Below, piece by piece: positions 17,890-25,424 of a stretch of DNA of 64,000 nucleotides. The DNA is from Apopatocola sp963618015 (GTDB lineage Bacteria > Bacillota > Clostridia > Oscillospirales > Oscillospiraceae). Each line of letters opens with the position of its first letter. Positions within the stretch are counted from its first letter, which is position 1. The stretch is from positions 109,834-173,833 of the forward strand of contig CAVEQS010000001.1 of NCBI GenBank assembly GCA_963618015.1. Direction: 5' to 3'. Below the pieces are notes generated by a model. That model saw only the letters and a list, made by a program, of their open reading frames with translations. It ran no database searches and was not told the DNA's origin. The position numbers and the translations under genes are program-made.

Positions 17890-17921
17890 CAGCCGCTCCC
17901 AAGATTGGAGCGGCTGTTTTT
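17890..17921 (+). terminator. Terminator of glnS
   Basis: A 10-bp stem (CAGCCGCTCC / GGAGCGGCTG) is followed by TTTTTCTT, 10 bases after the glnS stop. Confidence 0.88.
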
Positions 17922-17958
17922 CTTATTAATTAACGCTTATCAACAATTCGTCGGCTTA

Positions 17959-18291
17959 TTATGCCGGTCTTACGACAAGCCGCTCGATCAGGCCGTCGGA
18001 GCTGAATTCCGTGATGGTAGCCAGAGCGCGGACATGGTAACCGTCGTAGACGGCATAGTAGTAAGCCTGCGTGTCGCTGACGATGCGGGGATCGGTGATA
18101 CGGAAGTGCCGGAACAGAAAGCGGTTATGGTAGAACATATCAATGGCCTCAGGACCGTAGGTGCTGACGAGAGGCTTGCCCGCGTCACGGGGGCAATGAT
18201 CCACGAAAATGGCCGTGGGAGAAAAGAGCTTGCTCAGCGCCAAAGCATCCTGATTGGCCAGAGCGTCCACATACTGTCGAATCAAAGTCAT
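17959..18291 (-). CDS. NTF2-like (SnoaL-type) small protein
   Basis: The 110-residue protein has the cone-shaped NTF2/SnoaL pattern: an N-terminal helix pair (VDALANQDALALSKLF), then SPTAIFVDHCP, a central helix GPEAIDMFYHNR and C-terminal strands ending in ITEFSSDGLIERLVV. Members act as isomerases, cyclases, hydratases or non-catalytic accessories, and sequence alone does not decide. It follows the SDR gene by 13 bases on the same strand, so the two probably act on the same small molecule. Candidate acid/base residues are Asp and His in FVDHCP. Confidence 0.65.
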   Translation of the reverse strand: MTLIRQYVDALANQDALALSKLFSPTAIFVDHCPRDAGKPLVSTYGPEAIDMFYHNRFLFRHFRITDPRIVSDTQAYYYAVYDGYHVRALATITEFSSDGLIERLVVRPA

Positions 18292-18304
18292 GGTTTCCGC
18301 CTCC

Positions 18305-19108
18305 TTAATATACTTTCTCGCTGTTGAGCAGCGCGTCGGTGCCGCCGTCTACAAACATGATGTTGCCGTTGACGCCGTGCGCCGCCGGGGACACCAGGAA
18401 CACCAGGACGTTCGCGATGTCCACGGGGTCCAGCAGCTGGTCGCCGGTCCGGTAGTTGATGGGAATGGGCAGTCCTGCCAGAGCCGCCGTGGCACGGTCG
18501 CCCATGGCCGCGGTGAGCGGCGTCCGAACGTTGCCGGGAGCCACCGCGTTGATGCGCACGCCATTGGCGCCCCAGCTGGCGGAGATCCGCCGCACCCAGC
18601 GGGCCAGAGCGTATTTGGTGGTCGCGTACAGTCCCTGCGCCAGGGTCATGTTGGAGCCGTCATACTGCTCCAGAATGGACAGAATGCGCCCTTCGTTCCG
18701 ATCCTGATTGCAGGCATAGTTGAGCATATCGCAAAGGTCCATATGCACGCCGCCCTGCGAAATGGTGTTCGACACAATAACCACGCAGCTGCCGCCCTTC
18801 TTCTTGAGCAGCTCATAGAGGCCGTAGGCCAGGCTGGTGACGCCAAAATAGTTCAGGGAGAACATCAGCTTCATATCGCCGCAGGTGCCCGCCACGCCGG
18901 CCACGCAGATCAGGCCGTCGATCCCCTCGGGGTGCAGCTCGTGGATCTTGTCGATCACGTCCTGCCGTCCCTCTTTGGTAGCAATATTGGCGTTGATGTC
19001 GCCGCCTTTCAAATCGACGTTGATCGTCTCATGTCCCTGGCTGCGCAAAATTTCCACCGTCTTGCCTCCGATGCCGCCGGAGCCGCCGGTGATAACATAA
19101 ACTCCCAT
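18305..19108 (-). CDS. SDR oxidoreductase resembling 3-alpha-hydroxysteroid dehydrogenase
   Basis: A 267-residue short-chain dehydrogenase. The cofactor motif is TGGSGGIG (residues 7-14), followed by NVDLKGGDINANIAT, where an acidic residue after the second strand favours NAD(H). The catalytic residues are Ser113 or Ser117 with Tyr161 and Lys165 (YATTK). A roughly 40-residue insertion between the Ser strand and the Tyr helix, and the C-terminal block SASWGANGVRINAVAPGN ... FVDGGTDALL, resemble the Comamonas 3-alpha-HSD/carbonyl reductase group from memory. A steroid or bile-acid substrate is possible in a gut organism but is inference. It forms a small operon with the NTF2-like gene. Confidence 0.8.
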   Translation of the reverse strand: MGVYVITGGSGGIGGKTVEILRSQGHETINVDLKGGDINANIATKEGRQDVIDKIHELHPEGIDGLICVAGVAGTCGDMKLMFSLNYFGVTSLAYGLYELLKKKGGSCVVIVSNTISQGGVHMDLCDMLNYACNQDRNEGRILSILEQYDGSNMTLAQGLYATTKYALARWVRRISASWGANGVRINAVAPGNVRTPLTAAMGDRATAALAGLPIPINYRTGDQLLDPVDIANVLVFLVSPAAHGVNGNIMFVDGGTDALLNSEKVY

Positions 19109-19183
19109 ATGTTGTCCATGTCCTTTCTTAGGAATTGAAATAGAAAATCTTCCTTGTTTGTTTTATATCATACACCGGTATAT

Positions 19184-19211
19184 ATTATCATACATTCGCC
19201 ATGGATTGCAA
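19184..19211 (-). promoter_or_regulatory. Promoter of the SDR operon with an overlapping palindrome
   Basis: On the minus strand TTGCAA (19211-19206), a 16-base spacer and GATAAT (19189-19184). Just downstream, around 19170-19183, is a near-palindrome centred on ACCGGT (ATACACCGGTATAT on the plus strand), and TGTATGATA occurs twice nearby. It could be an operator for a regulator not encoded here. Confidence 0.5.
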
Positions 19212-19301
19212 TCCCCCAAAAGTATAGCTTCTCACGGCCGGTGGTTTTGCGCCGCATAGAAATTATTTCCGCTTTGAGGCAGTAATTTGTCTATTTTTCC
19301 A

Positions 19302-19330
19302 TTGACAGATGCGTCAAGGCATGATACTAT
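19302..19330 (+). promoter_or_regulatory. Promoter of pyrR-uraA
   Basis: Consensus TTGACA (19302-19307), a 17-base spacer and TACTAT (19325-19330), with predicted transcription start near 19337. Confidence 0.85.
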
Positions 19331-19336
19331 ACACGC

Positions 19337-19454
19337 CAGAAAAGACCTCTTTAAGTCGGTACAGAGCTGCCGGCAAGGCGTCGTAAGATGGGATCACGGT
19401 ATCATTATGCCATGTCGCTGCGCCTTGTTCGGAATTGCCGGTCAAGGTTTTTTT
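19337..19454 (+). promoter_or_regulatory. PyrR-type transcription attenuator leader
   Basis: The leader holds three mutually exclusive elements. First is a candidate PyrR-binding region around GTACAGAGCTGCCGGCAAGG (19360-19379). Second is an antiterminator pairing CAAGGCG (19374-19380) with CGCCTTG (19421-19427). Third is a terminator stem CCTTGTTCGG (19423-19432) / CCGGTCAAGG (19438-19447) with one mismatch, followed by seven T. The antiterminator uses the 5' arm of the terminator. This is the logic of pyr operon leaders, in which PyrR plus UMP favours termination. The pairings are read from sequence; PyrR control is inferred from the adjacent pyrR. Confidence 0.75.
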
Positions 19455-19487
19455 GTTGCCCAAATGCCGGAAAGGATGTGGAATGCC

Positions 19488-20027
19488 ATGAACTTCAAAG
19501 CCCAGATCATGGACGAGGCCGCCGTGGAGCGGACGCTCGTGCGCATTGCCCACCAGATCATCGAAAAGAACCACGGCACCGAAAATCTCTGTCTCATCGG
19601 CATCAAGACCCGCGGCATCCCCCTCGCCGAGCGTCTGGCGAGAAACATTGAAAAGATCGAGGGCGTCCGCGTCCCGGTCGGAAAACTGGATATCACGCTT
19701 TATCGGGACGATCTCACGCTCGTCGCCAATTCGCCCGTCGTTTCGGACACGCACATTCCCTTTGATGTGAAGGGGATGACCGTTGTGCTCTGTGACGACG
19801 TTATTTTTACGACCCGCACCGCCCGCGCGGCCATCGACGCGCTCATCTCTCTCGGCCGCCCGGCGCGCATTCAGCTCTTTGCTCTCATCGACCGCGGCCA
19901 TGCCGAATTCCCGATCAAGCCGGATTTTGTCGGCAAGAACATCCCCACCTCCCTGCGCGAGATCGTCGCGGTGCGCCTCGCCGAGTGCGACGGCGAAACG
20001 GGCGTTTCCATTTACGAGAAAGAATAA
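19488..20027 (+). CDS. pyrR: PyrR: pyr operon attenuation regulator / uracil phosphoribosyltransferase
   Basis: PyrR binds pyr leader RNA in response to UMP/UTP and often has uracil phosphoribosyltransferase activity. The 179-residue protein starts MNFKAQIMDEAAVERTLVRI and has the PyrR core IGIKTRGIPLAERLA, the PRPP-loop VVLCDDVIFTTRTARAAIDAL and the C-terminal RGHAEFPIKPDFVGKNIPT. The open frame extends upstream through the leader terminator, so I use the ATG at 19488; an in-frame ATG at 19476 is possible but has no spacer after its purine-rich site. It heads an operon with the uracil permease 23 bases downstream. Confidence 0.94.
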   Translation: MNFKAQIMDEAAVERTLVRIAHQIIEKNHGTENLCLIGIKTRGIPLAERLARNIEKIEGVRVPVGKLDITLYRDDLTLVANSPVVSDTHIPFDVKGMTVVLCDDVIFTTRTARAAIDALISLGRPARIQLFALIDRGHAEFPIKPDFVGKNIPTSLREIVAVRLAECDGETGVSIYEKE

Positions 20028-20050
20028 ATTTTTATAAGGAGAGAACGATT

Positions 20051-21388
20051 ATGACAAAGAAACAAATCGGATCCGAACCCATTTACGATGCGCGCTCCCT
20101 CGGCACACCGCGCATGCTGGTGCTCGGATTGCAGCACATGTTTGCCATGTTCGGCGCGACCGTCCTTGTCCCGGCGCTCACCGGTCTGGACGTTGCCACC
20201 ACGCTGCTCTTCGCCGGTCTCGGCACGCTGTTCTTCCATCTGCTCACCAAGGGTAAGGTCCCCGCGTTCCTCGGCTCTTCGTTCGCGTTCATCGGCGGCT
20301 ATCAGGCCATCGCCCCGAACAAGGAACCCGAGCTTCTTGTCTACGCCTGCGTCGGCGTTGCGGTGGCAGGCCTCATGTACGTCGTCCTCTCCGCTCTCTT
20401 CAAGGCCTTCGGCGTGAAGAAGGTCATGCGCTTCTTCCCCCCGATCGTCACCGGCCCCATCATCATCGCCATCGGCCTGACGCTCTCCTCCTCCGCGATA
20501 ACCAACTGCTCCGCCAACTGGCTCGTCGCCGTCGTCGCCATCGCGATCGTCATCGGCTTCAATATGTGGGGCAAGGGCATGACCAAGATCATCCCCATCC
20601 TGCTCGGCGTTCTCGGCTCCTACGTCTTCGCGCTGATCGTTGACCCCACCGCCCGCGCCCATGTCGTTGAGACCGTCGGTGAGGCCGCCTGGATCGGCTT
20701 CCCCATCTACGGCGAGCGCACCGTGTTCTCCCTGTTCTCCGCCGCCGACTTCAACAGCGGCCTTCTCGTGAGCGCCATCTTCACGATCGTCCCGCTCTCT
20801 CTCGCCACGATGGTCGAGCACATCGGCGACATCTGCGCCATCTCCTCCACGGTTGAACGCAACTACATGGTCGACCCTGGCTTCCACCGCACGCTCCTCG
20901 GCGACGGTCTTGCGACCTCTCTCGCCGCTCTCTTCGGCGCCCCCGCCAACACCACCTACGGCGAAAACACCGGCGTTCTCGCCCTGACCCGCGTATACGA
21001 CCCCGCCGTCATCCGCATCGCCGCGGTGTTCGCGATCGTCGTGTCCTTCTGCCCCAAGTTCTCCGCTCTCGTCTCCGCAATGCCCACCGCCACGATCGGC
21101 GGCGTGTCTCTCGTCCTCTACGGCATGATCTCCGCGGTCGGCGTGCGCAACGTCGTCGAGAACAACGTGGACTTCTCCAACACCCGCAACATCATCATCG
21201 CCGCGCTCATCCTCGTCCTCGCGATCGGCATCACCTACACCGCCCCCATCCAGATCGGCATCGTGAGCTTCTCCGGTCTTGCGGTTGCCTCCATCGTGGG
21301 CATCGTGCTCAATGCCATCCTGCCCGGCAAGGACTACGAGTTCGTGCAGGAAGACAAGGGTTCCACCTCCGTGGACTTCAAAGTGTGA
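20051..21388 (+). CDS. uraA: Uracil/xanthine permease (NCS2 family), probably uracil
   Basis: The 445-residue membrane protein is of the nucleobase:cation symporter-2 family. Landmarks are LGLQHMFAMFGATVLVPALTG near the start, the substrate-contacting EHIGDICAIS segment (about residue 255) and GAPANTTYGENTG. About 14 membrane segments are expected. The ATG at 20051 follows AAGGAGAG by about 7 bases. Cotranscription with pyrR behind a PyrR-type attenuator argues for uracil uptake rather than xanthine. The biased codon use, rich in C-ending codons, fits strong expression. Confidence 0.92.
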   Translation: MTKKQIGSEPIYDARSLGTPRMLVLGLQHMFAMFGATVLVPALTGLDVATTLLFAGLGTLFFHLLTKGKVPAFLGSSFAFIGGYQAIAPNKEPELLVYACVGVAVAGLMYVVLSALFKAFGVKKVMRFFPPIVTGPIIIAIGLTLSSSAITNCSANWLVAVVAIAIVIGFNMWGKGMTKIIPILLGVLGSYVFALIVDPTARAHVVETVGEAAWIGFPIYGERTVFSLFSAADFNSGLLVSAIFTIVPLSLATMVEHIGDICAISSTVERNYMVDPGFHRTLLGDGLATSLAALFGAPANTTYGENTGVLALTRVYDPAVIRIAAVFAIVVSFCPKFSALVSAMPTATIGGVSLVLYGMISAVGVRNVVENNVDFSNTRNIIIAALILVLAIGITYTAPIQIGIVSFSGLAVASIVGIVLNAILPGKDYEFVQEDKGSTSVDFKV

Positions 21389-21428
21389 TATCTCCCCGCC
21401 TCTCTTAAATATCTTCCCTGCAAAGGGG

Positions 21429-21460
21429 GACGCGCCGTATCTGCGGCGCGTCTCTCTTTG
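21429..21460 (+). terminator. Terminator of pyrR-uraA
   Basis: A 9-bp GC-rich stem (GACGCGCCG / CGGCGCGTC) is followed by TCTCTTTG, 40 bases after uraA. Confidence 0.75.
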
Positions 21461-21480
21461 TATTTCCGGGAAAAAATCCT

Positions 21481-21510
21481 TTGACTTTTCTCGTTTAGGG
21501 GGTGTAAAAT
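21481..21510 (+). promoter_or_regulatory. Promoter of the MATE operon
   Basis: TTGACT (21481-21486), an 18-base spacer and TAAAAT (21505-21510). Confidence 0.7.
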
Positions 21511-21525
21511 CTCTGATAGTGTGTA

Positions 21526-21577
21526 GCCGCAGGGCGTAAGACCAGCTTTCTGGATCTTACGCCCTGCGGCATTTTTT
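21526..21577 (+). terminator. Long leader hairpin with T-run between promoter and MATE gene
   Basis: A 19-20 bp nearly perfect stem begins GCCGCAGGGCGTAAGA and ends TCTTACGCCCTGCGGC, with an 8-base loop and one bulge, and is followed by ATTTTTTA. It starts only about 10 bases after the predicted transcription start and ends 23 bases before the MATE start codon. It therefore looks like an attenuator of the MATE transcript, unless the promoter is false and it is a second uraA terminator. Confidence 0.75.
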
Positions 21578-21600
21578 ATTGTTTGGAGGTAACACATTTT

Positions 21601-23028
21601 ATGGACACTTCGCATTCCCCTTCCCGTCTCGCCACAGAGAGCATCGGAAAGCTCATGGCAGGATACGCCGCGCCGTGCATCGTCTCGCTGCTCGTCGGCG
21701 CACTCTACAACATCGTCGATCAGCTCTTTATCGCAAACGCCGCCTATCTCGGCTCCTACGGCAACGCGGCAAACACCGTGGTATTCCCGCTCACGGTCAT
21801 TGCGCTCGCCATCGCCGTTATGATCGGCGACGGCTGCTGCGCGTTTGTCAGTCTCTCGCTCGGGAAAAACCGCCCGGAGGAGGCATCGGACAGCGTCGGC
21901 AATTCCATTGTGGTCACGCTGATCGCAAGCATCGTTCTGACGGCGGTATATCTTATCTTCCTCCGCCCGATCCTCGCACTGTTCGGCGCAACGGTGAACG
22001 CCGAGACGTTCCGCTACAGCGAGGAATACTTCTTCTATATTGCCCTCGGCATCCCCTTTTACATGTTCGGCCAGGCGATGAACCCCATCATCCGCGCCGA
22101 CGGCAGCCCAAAATATGCCATGGTATCCACGCTTGCCGGGGCGCTCATCAACGTTGTGCTCGACCCGCTGTTCATTTTCGGCTTTCATCAGGGCATGATG
22201 GGGGCCGCCGTCGCCACCGTGATCGGCCAGATCGTCACGGCGCTGCTCGCTGTATGGTATCTCGTCCGGCGGCGGAAGCTCCCGCTCTCCGTCGGTTCGT
22301 TCCGGCTGCGCGGCTCGCTCATCGGGCGAACGCTCGTGCTTGGCATGTGCAGCTTTCTCTCGCAGATCTCTCTTGTGGCGTCCATGGCGGCAGTCAACAA
22401 CATGATCCGCAAATACGGCGCGCTGGACAATATTTTCTCTCAGGAGCAGTACGCCCAGATCCCCATGGCCGTTGTCGGGATCGTGATGAAGTTCTTCCAG
22501 ATCGTCATTTCCGTCGTTGTCGGCATGGCGGCGGGGTGCATCCCCATCGTCGGGTACAATATGGGTGCCGGGCAGCAGGAGCGCGTGCGGCAGCTCTTCA
22601 CGCGGCTGCTTGTGCTGGAGGCCGCAGTGGGCGCAGTGTCGCTTCTTATCGCGGAGCTGCTGCCGCGGCAGCTCATCGGACTATTCGGCGCAGGGAATGA
22701 GAGCGTGTACTATACGCAGTTCGCCGTGCGGTCGTTCCGCATTTACCTTTGCATGATGATCCCCGCGTGCGTCAACAAGGCGGCGTTCATCTTTTTGCAG
22801 GCAATGGGCAAGGCCGCAGAATCCACTGCGCTCTCCATGGTGCGCGAGATCGTTTTCGGCGTGGGCTTCGCGCTGCTGCTCCCTCTTCGGTTTGGACTGG
22901 AGGGCGTTTTGTACTCCATGCCGGTGTCCGACATCCTCACCGCCGTCATCTCCGCTGTATTGATCACAAAAACATACCGGCAGCTTGGTAAAGCGGAATC
23001 CGGCGTTGCCTTTTCTATCGAAGCGTGA
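21601..23028 (+). CDS. MATE-family multidrug/cation antiporter
   Basis: The 475-residue protein has 12 predicted helices and the MATE features: the paired segments ALYNIVDQLFIANAAYLGSYGNAA and QEQYAQIPMAVVGIVMKFFQIVISVVVGMAAG, and AMNPIIRADGSPKYAM in the first half. MATE proteins export cationic drugs or toxic compounds with Na+ or H+ influx; the substrate cannot be told. The ATG at 21601 has GGAGGT 11 bases upstream. A promoter and long hairpin lie upstream, and the uracil-DNA glycosylase follows 30 bases later. Confidence 0.9.
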   Translation: MDTSHSPSRLATESIGKLMAGYAAPCIVSLLVGALYNIVDQLFIANAAYLGSYGNAANTVVFPLTVIALAIAVMIGDGCCAFVSLSLGKNRPEEASDSVGNSIVVTLIASIVLTAVYLIFLRPILALFGATVNAETFRYSEEYFFYIALGIPFYMFGQAMNPIIRADGSPKYAMVSTLAGALINVVLDPLFIFGFHQGMMGAAVATVIGQIVTALLAVWYLVRRRKLPLSVGSFRLRGSLIGRTLVLGMCSFLSQISLVASMAAVNNMIRKYGALDNIFSQEQYAQIPMAVVGIVMKFFQIVISVVVGMAAGCIPIVGYNMGAGQQERVRQLFTRLLVLEAAVGAVSLLIAELLPRQLIGLFGAGNESVYYTQFAVRSFRIYLCMMIPACVNKAAFIFLQAMGKAAESTALSMVREIVFGVGFALLLPLRFGLEGVLYSMPVSDILTAVISAVLITKTYRQLGKAESGVAFSIEA

Positions 23029-23058
23029 TACTATGTCCGGGTATGGAGTGTGATAAGC

Positions 23059-23631
23059 ATGGAAGCGATGGACAAACTGCAAAGGGAATGTCTCTCCTGC
23101 CGGGACTGCCCGCTTTCGCAGGGTCGACACAACGTTGTATTCGGCGTAGGCGATCCGGAGAGCGAGCTGATGTTCATCGGCGAGGGGCCGGGCGAGCAGG
23201 AAGACCTCAAAGGCGAGCCGTTTGTCGGCCCGGCGGGAAAGCTGCTCGACGATATGCTGGAAATGATCGATCTCGACCGTTCGCGCGTTTACATCGCAAA
23301 CGTCGTCAAGTGCCGCCCGCCGCACAACCGCGATCCTCTCAACGAGGAGCAGGCGGCGTGCCGCCGCTGGCTGGACGCGCAGCGCGATCTGATCCGCCCG
23401 AAGCTGATCGTGTGTCTCGGGCGAATCGCCGCGATGGCCATCATCAAGCCGGACTTTCGCATCACGCGCGAGCACGGCCAATGGTTCGATATTGAAAGCG
23501 CCCGCGCCATGGCGATCTATCATCCGTCCGCGCTGCTGCGCGACATCACCAAACGTCCGGAAACGTTCGCCGACCTTCGCTCTCTTCGCAGCGAGGCGAA
23601 GCGCGTCTGCGAGCGGCTCTATAAAGATTAA
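23059..23631 (+). CDS. Uracil-DNA glycosylase, Fe-S cluster family 4/5 type
   Basis: The enzyme removes uracil from DNA at the first step of base-excision repair. The 190-residue protein starts MEAMDKLQRECLSCRDCPL, whose Cys pair belongs to the 4Fe-4S site. It then has GEGPGEQEDLKGEPFVGPAG (the catalytic water/uracil-binding motif of family 4), VVKCRPPHNRDP and the C-terminal YHPSALLRD motif. The ATG at 23059 has GGAG 10 bases upstream. It lies directly after the MATE gene and before the DUF2156 gene, with short gaps throughout, consistent with an operon to 25188. Confidence 0.92.
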   Translation: MEAMDKLQRECLSCRDCPLSQGRHNVVFGVGDPESELMFIGEGPGEQEDLKGEPFVGPAGKLLDDMLEMIDLDRSRVYIANVVKCRPPHNRDPLNEEQAACRRWLDAQRDLIRPKLIVCLGRIAAMAIIKPDFRITREHGQWFDIESARAMAIYHPSALLRDITKRPETFADLRSLRSEAKRVCERLYKD

Positions 23632-23656
23632 TCGATAACGAAAGGCCTATTTTCTT

Positions 23657-24553
23657 ATGAGCGATTTTCAGCCCATTGGGCTGCAGCACAAACCTTATTT
23701 TGACGAAGCTCTCGCCTGGGAGGATTCCAAAAGCTCCTCCGACAGCTTCGGAAACGTATTTCTCTGGGACATTCTCTGCCGGCGCAACGTTGCGCTTCTC
23801 GGCGAGCGGCTCGGCATTGAGTACCTTTGTTCCCGCGGCGCCTTTTACGCCTACCCCTCCGGCCGCGGCGAGCTGGCCCCCGCGATCGAAGCGCTTCGCG
23901 CGCGCGCTGCGGAGCATGAACGTCCGCTCTATCTTGAAGGCGTGACCGCGCCGCAGCGCGCCGCGCTGGAAGCAGCCCTGCCGGGACGATTCCGCTTTTT
24001 TGAAGACCGGGACGATGCGGATTACATGTACTCCGTCGAATCGTTCGCAACGCTCTCCGGGAAGAAGCTCCACGGCAAGCGCAATTTCTGCAACCGGTTT
24101 GAAAGCGCGCACGACTGGCATTACGAAGTCCTATCCCCCGCCGCGTTTGACGACTGCCGCGCCCTTCTCCAAAGCTGGGACAAGGAAAAGGACGGCGGCA
24201 ATGCGGAAGAAAACGAAGCGATCGAGCGGATGTTCCAATACTGGGACACGCTCGGCATGATCGGCGGTGTGCTCTATGCCGACGGTAAGCCCGCAGCGTT
24301 CACTGCCGGGGAGAGGCTCGGCAGCGATACGATCGACGTGCATTTTGAAAAGGCGCTCGACGATCTCCCCGGCGCGTATCCGATGGTCGCGCGGGAGTTT
24401 GCCCGCCATCTGCAAAGGGATTTTCCGGAGATCCGGTATCTGAACCGTGAGGAGGATATGGGCATCCCCGGGCTGCGAAAAGCGAAAGAGGAGTGGTATC
24501 CGATGTTTATGATCGATAAATTCACCGCTCTCTGGCTGGAGGACGAAGCATGA
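23657..24553 (+). CDS. DUF2156 (GNAT-fold, lysylphosphatidylglycerol-synthase-like) protein
   Basis: The 298-residue soluble protein matches the DUF2156 pattern: WEDSKSSSDSFGNVFLW near the N-terminus, then SGKKLHGKRNFCNRFE in the middle, and the C-terminal EIRYLNREEDMGIPGLRKAKEEWYP. DUF2156 has the fold of the catalytic domain of aminoacyl-phosphatidylglycerol synthases and peptidyl-transferase-like GNATs. There are no membrane segments, so a role in lipid modification would need a partner. The ATG overlaps nothing upstream, and its stop overlaps the next gene by 4 bases (ATGA). Confidence 0.75.
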   Translation: MSDFQPIGLQHKPYFDEALAWEDSKSSSDSFGNVFLWDILCRRNVALLGERLGIEYLCSRGAFYAYPSGRGELAPAIEALRARAAEHERPLYLEGVTAPQRAALEAALPGRFRFFEDRDDADYMYSVESFATLSGKKLHGKRNFCNRFESAHDWHYEVLSPAAFDDCRALLQSWDKEKDGGNAEENEAIERMFQYWDTLGMIGGVLYADGKPAAFTAGERLGSDTIDVHFEKALDDLPGAYPMVAREFARHLQRDFPEIRYLNREEDMGIPGLRKAKEEWYPMFMIDKFTALWLEDEA

Positions 24554-25188
24554 CGCCGCGTCCGTCCCGCGTGGGGGACGAAAAAGCACTCAAGGCACTC
24601 TGGCGCGAGGTGTTCGGCGATACGGACGAGTATATTGATACGTTCTTCCGCGAGGTCTACTGTCCCGGCATGGCGAGTGTGATCGAAGAGGACGGCACCG
24701 TCGTTGCGGCGGCGTATGCCGTGCCGTTCGGCGCCGTCCGGTATATCTTTGCCGTAGCGACAAAGCCGGAGTACCGCGGCCGGGGCTATGGCCACTCGGT
24801 GGTGCTCGCCGCCACCGGAGGGGAACCGGCATATCTCTGCCCGGCGAGCGCAACGCTCCGGTGCTGGTACGCGCTTACAATGCGCGCCAGAACGGTATCG
24901 TACCGCTCGGACGTGCCGCTTCCGGCGGCACGCCGGAAAATCACGGCAGAGGAATTCAACACACGCCGCGAGGCGTGGCTGGACGGTATCCCGCACGCGA
25001 AGTACAGCGACGGGGTATTGAAGCTCTTCTCCGTCACCGGAGAGTTTTTCTGCGGTGAGCATGGCGACATTTACGCCGTGGACGGCGGCCGGGTGTGCGA
25101 GGCGCTTCCCGCGCGCGCAGGCGACGAGCCATTCCTCATGGGGCTCAACGGCGCGGAGCCGATCTATTGGGGTCTGGCGCTGGAATAA
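24550..25188 (+). CDS. GNAT-family N-acetyltransferase
   Basis: The 212-residue protein has a single GNAT domain in its first half. The acetyl-CoA-binding A motif is VATKPEYRGRGYGHSVVLAA (about residues 75-94), a good match to Q/RxxGxG/A. The C-terminal half, with LRCWYALTMRART and an extra roughly 100 residues, is not recognised. It is translationally coupled to the DUF2156 gene by an ATGA overlap, so the two may act on the same substrate. A terminator follows 8 bases after the stop. Confidence 0.78.
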   Translation: MTPRPSRVGDEKALKALWREVFGDTDEYIDTFFREVYCPGMASVIEEDGTVVAAAYAVPFGAVRYIFAVATKPEYRGRGYGHSVVLAATGGEPAYLCPASATLRCWYALTMRARTVSYRSDVPLPAARRKITAEEFNTRREAWLDGIPHAKYSDGVLKLFSVTGEFFCGEHGDIYAVDGGRVCEALPARAGDEPFLMGLNGAEPIYWGLALE

Positions 25189-25196
25189 GGGCAAAA

Positions 25197-25231
25197 AAGG
25201 CTTCTCTCATGGTTTGAGAGAAGCCTTTTTC
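25197..25231 (+). terminator. Terminator of the MATE-GNAT operon
   Basis: A 13-bp perfect stem (AAGGCTTCTCTCA and complement) with a 5-base loop, followed by TTTCT. Confidence 0.9.
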
Positions 25232-25252
25232 TATAGGCGGGGGACTGATTAA

Positions 25253-25423
25253 CCCCTCAGTCAGCCTCCGGCTGCCAGCTCCCCTATCGAGGGGAGCCAA
25301 GTTGGTTTTTTGCAAGCTTACTTGCCTCCCTCCTTGAGGGAGGTGGCTCGGCGCTTTGCGCCGAGACGGAAGGAGTTACTCCCTCAGCCTCGCGAGCTCG
25401 GCAGCTCCCTCGGGGAGGGAGCC
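25253..25423. repeat. Intergenic palindromic repeat element, two related copies
   Basis: Two similar modules in the same orientation, 25253-25298 and 25381-25423, each run CCCTCAG...CAGCCTC..., then ...CAGCTCCC and a GGGAGCC hairpin (AGCTCCCC / GGGGAG; CTCCCTC / GAGGGAG). Between them are further hairpins: CCTCCCTCCTTGAGGGAGG and CTCGGCGCTTTGCGCCGAG. No frame is open. This resembles the short GC-rich palindromic elements scattered between genes in Oscillospiraceae genomes (from memory). It abuts the stop codon of the next gene. Confidence 0.7.
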
Positions 25424-25424
25424 T

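Noticed and set aside
19287..19487. N-terminal extension of pyrR
   Set aside because: It would translate through the promoter and terminator of the leader; PyrR homology starts at MNFKAQIMDE.
21510..21600. Riboswitch upstream of the MATE gene
   Set aside because: Only about 10 bases lie between the predicted transcription start and the hairpin, too short for any known aptamer.
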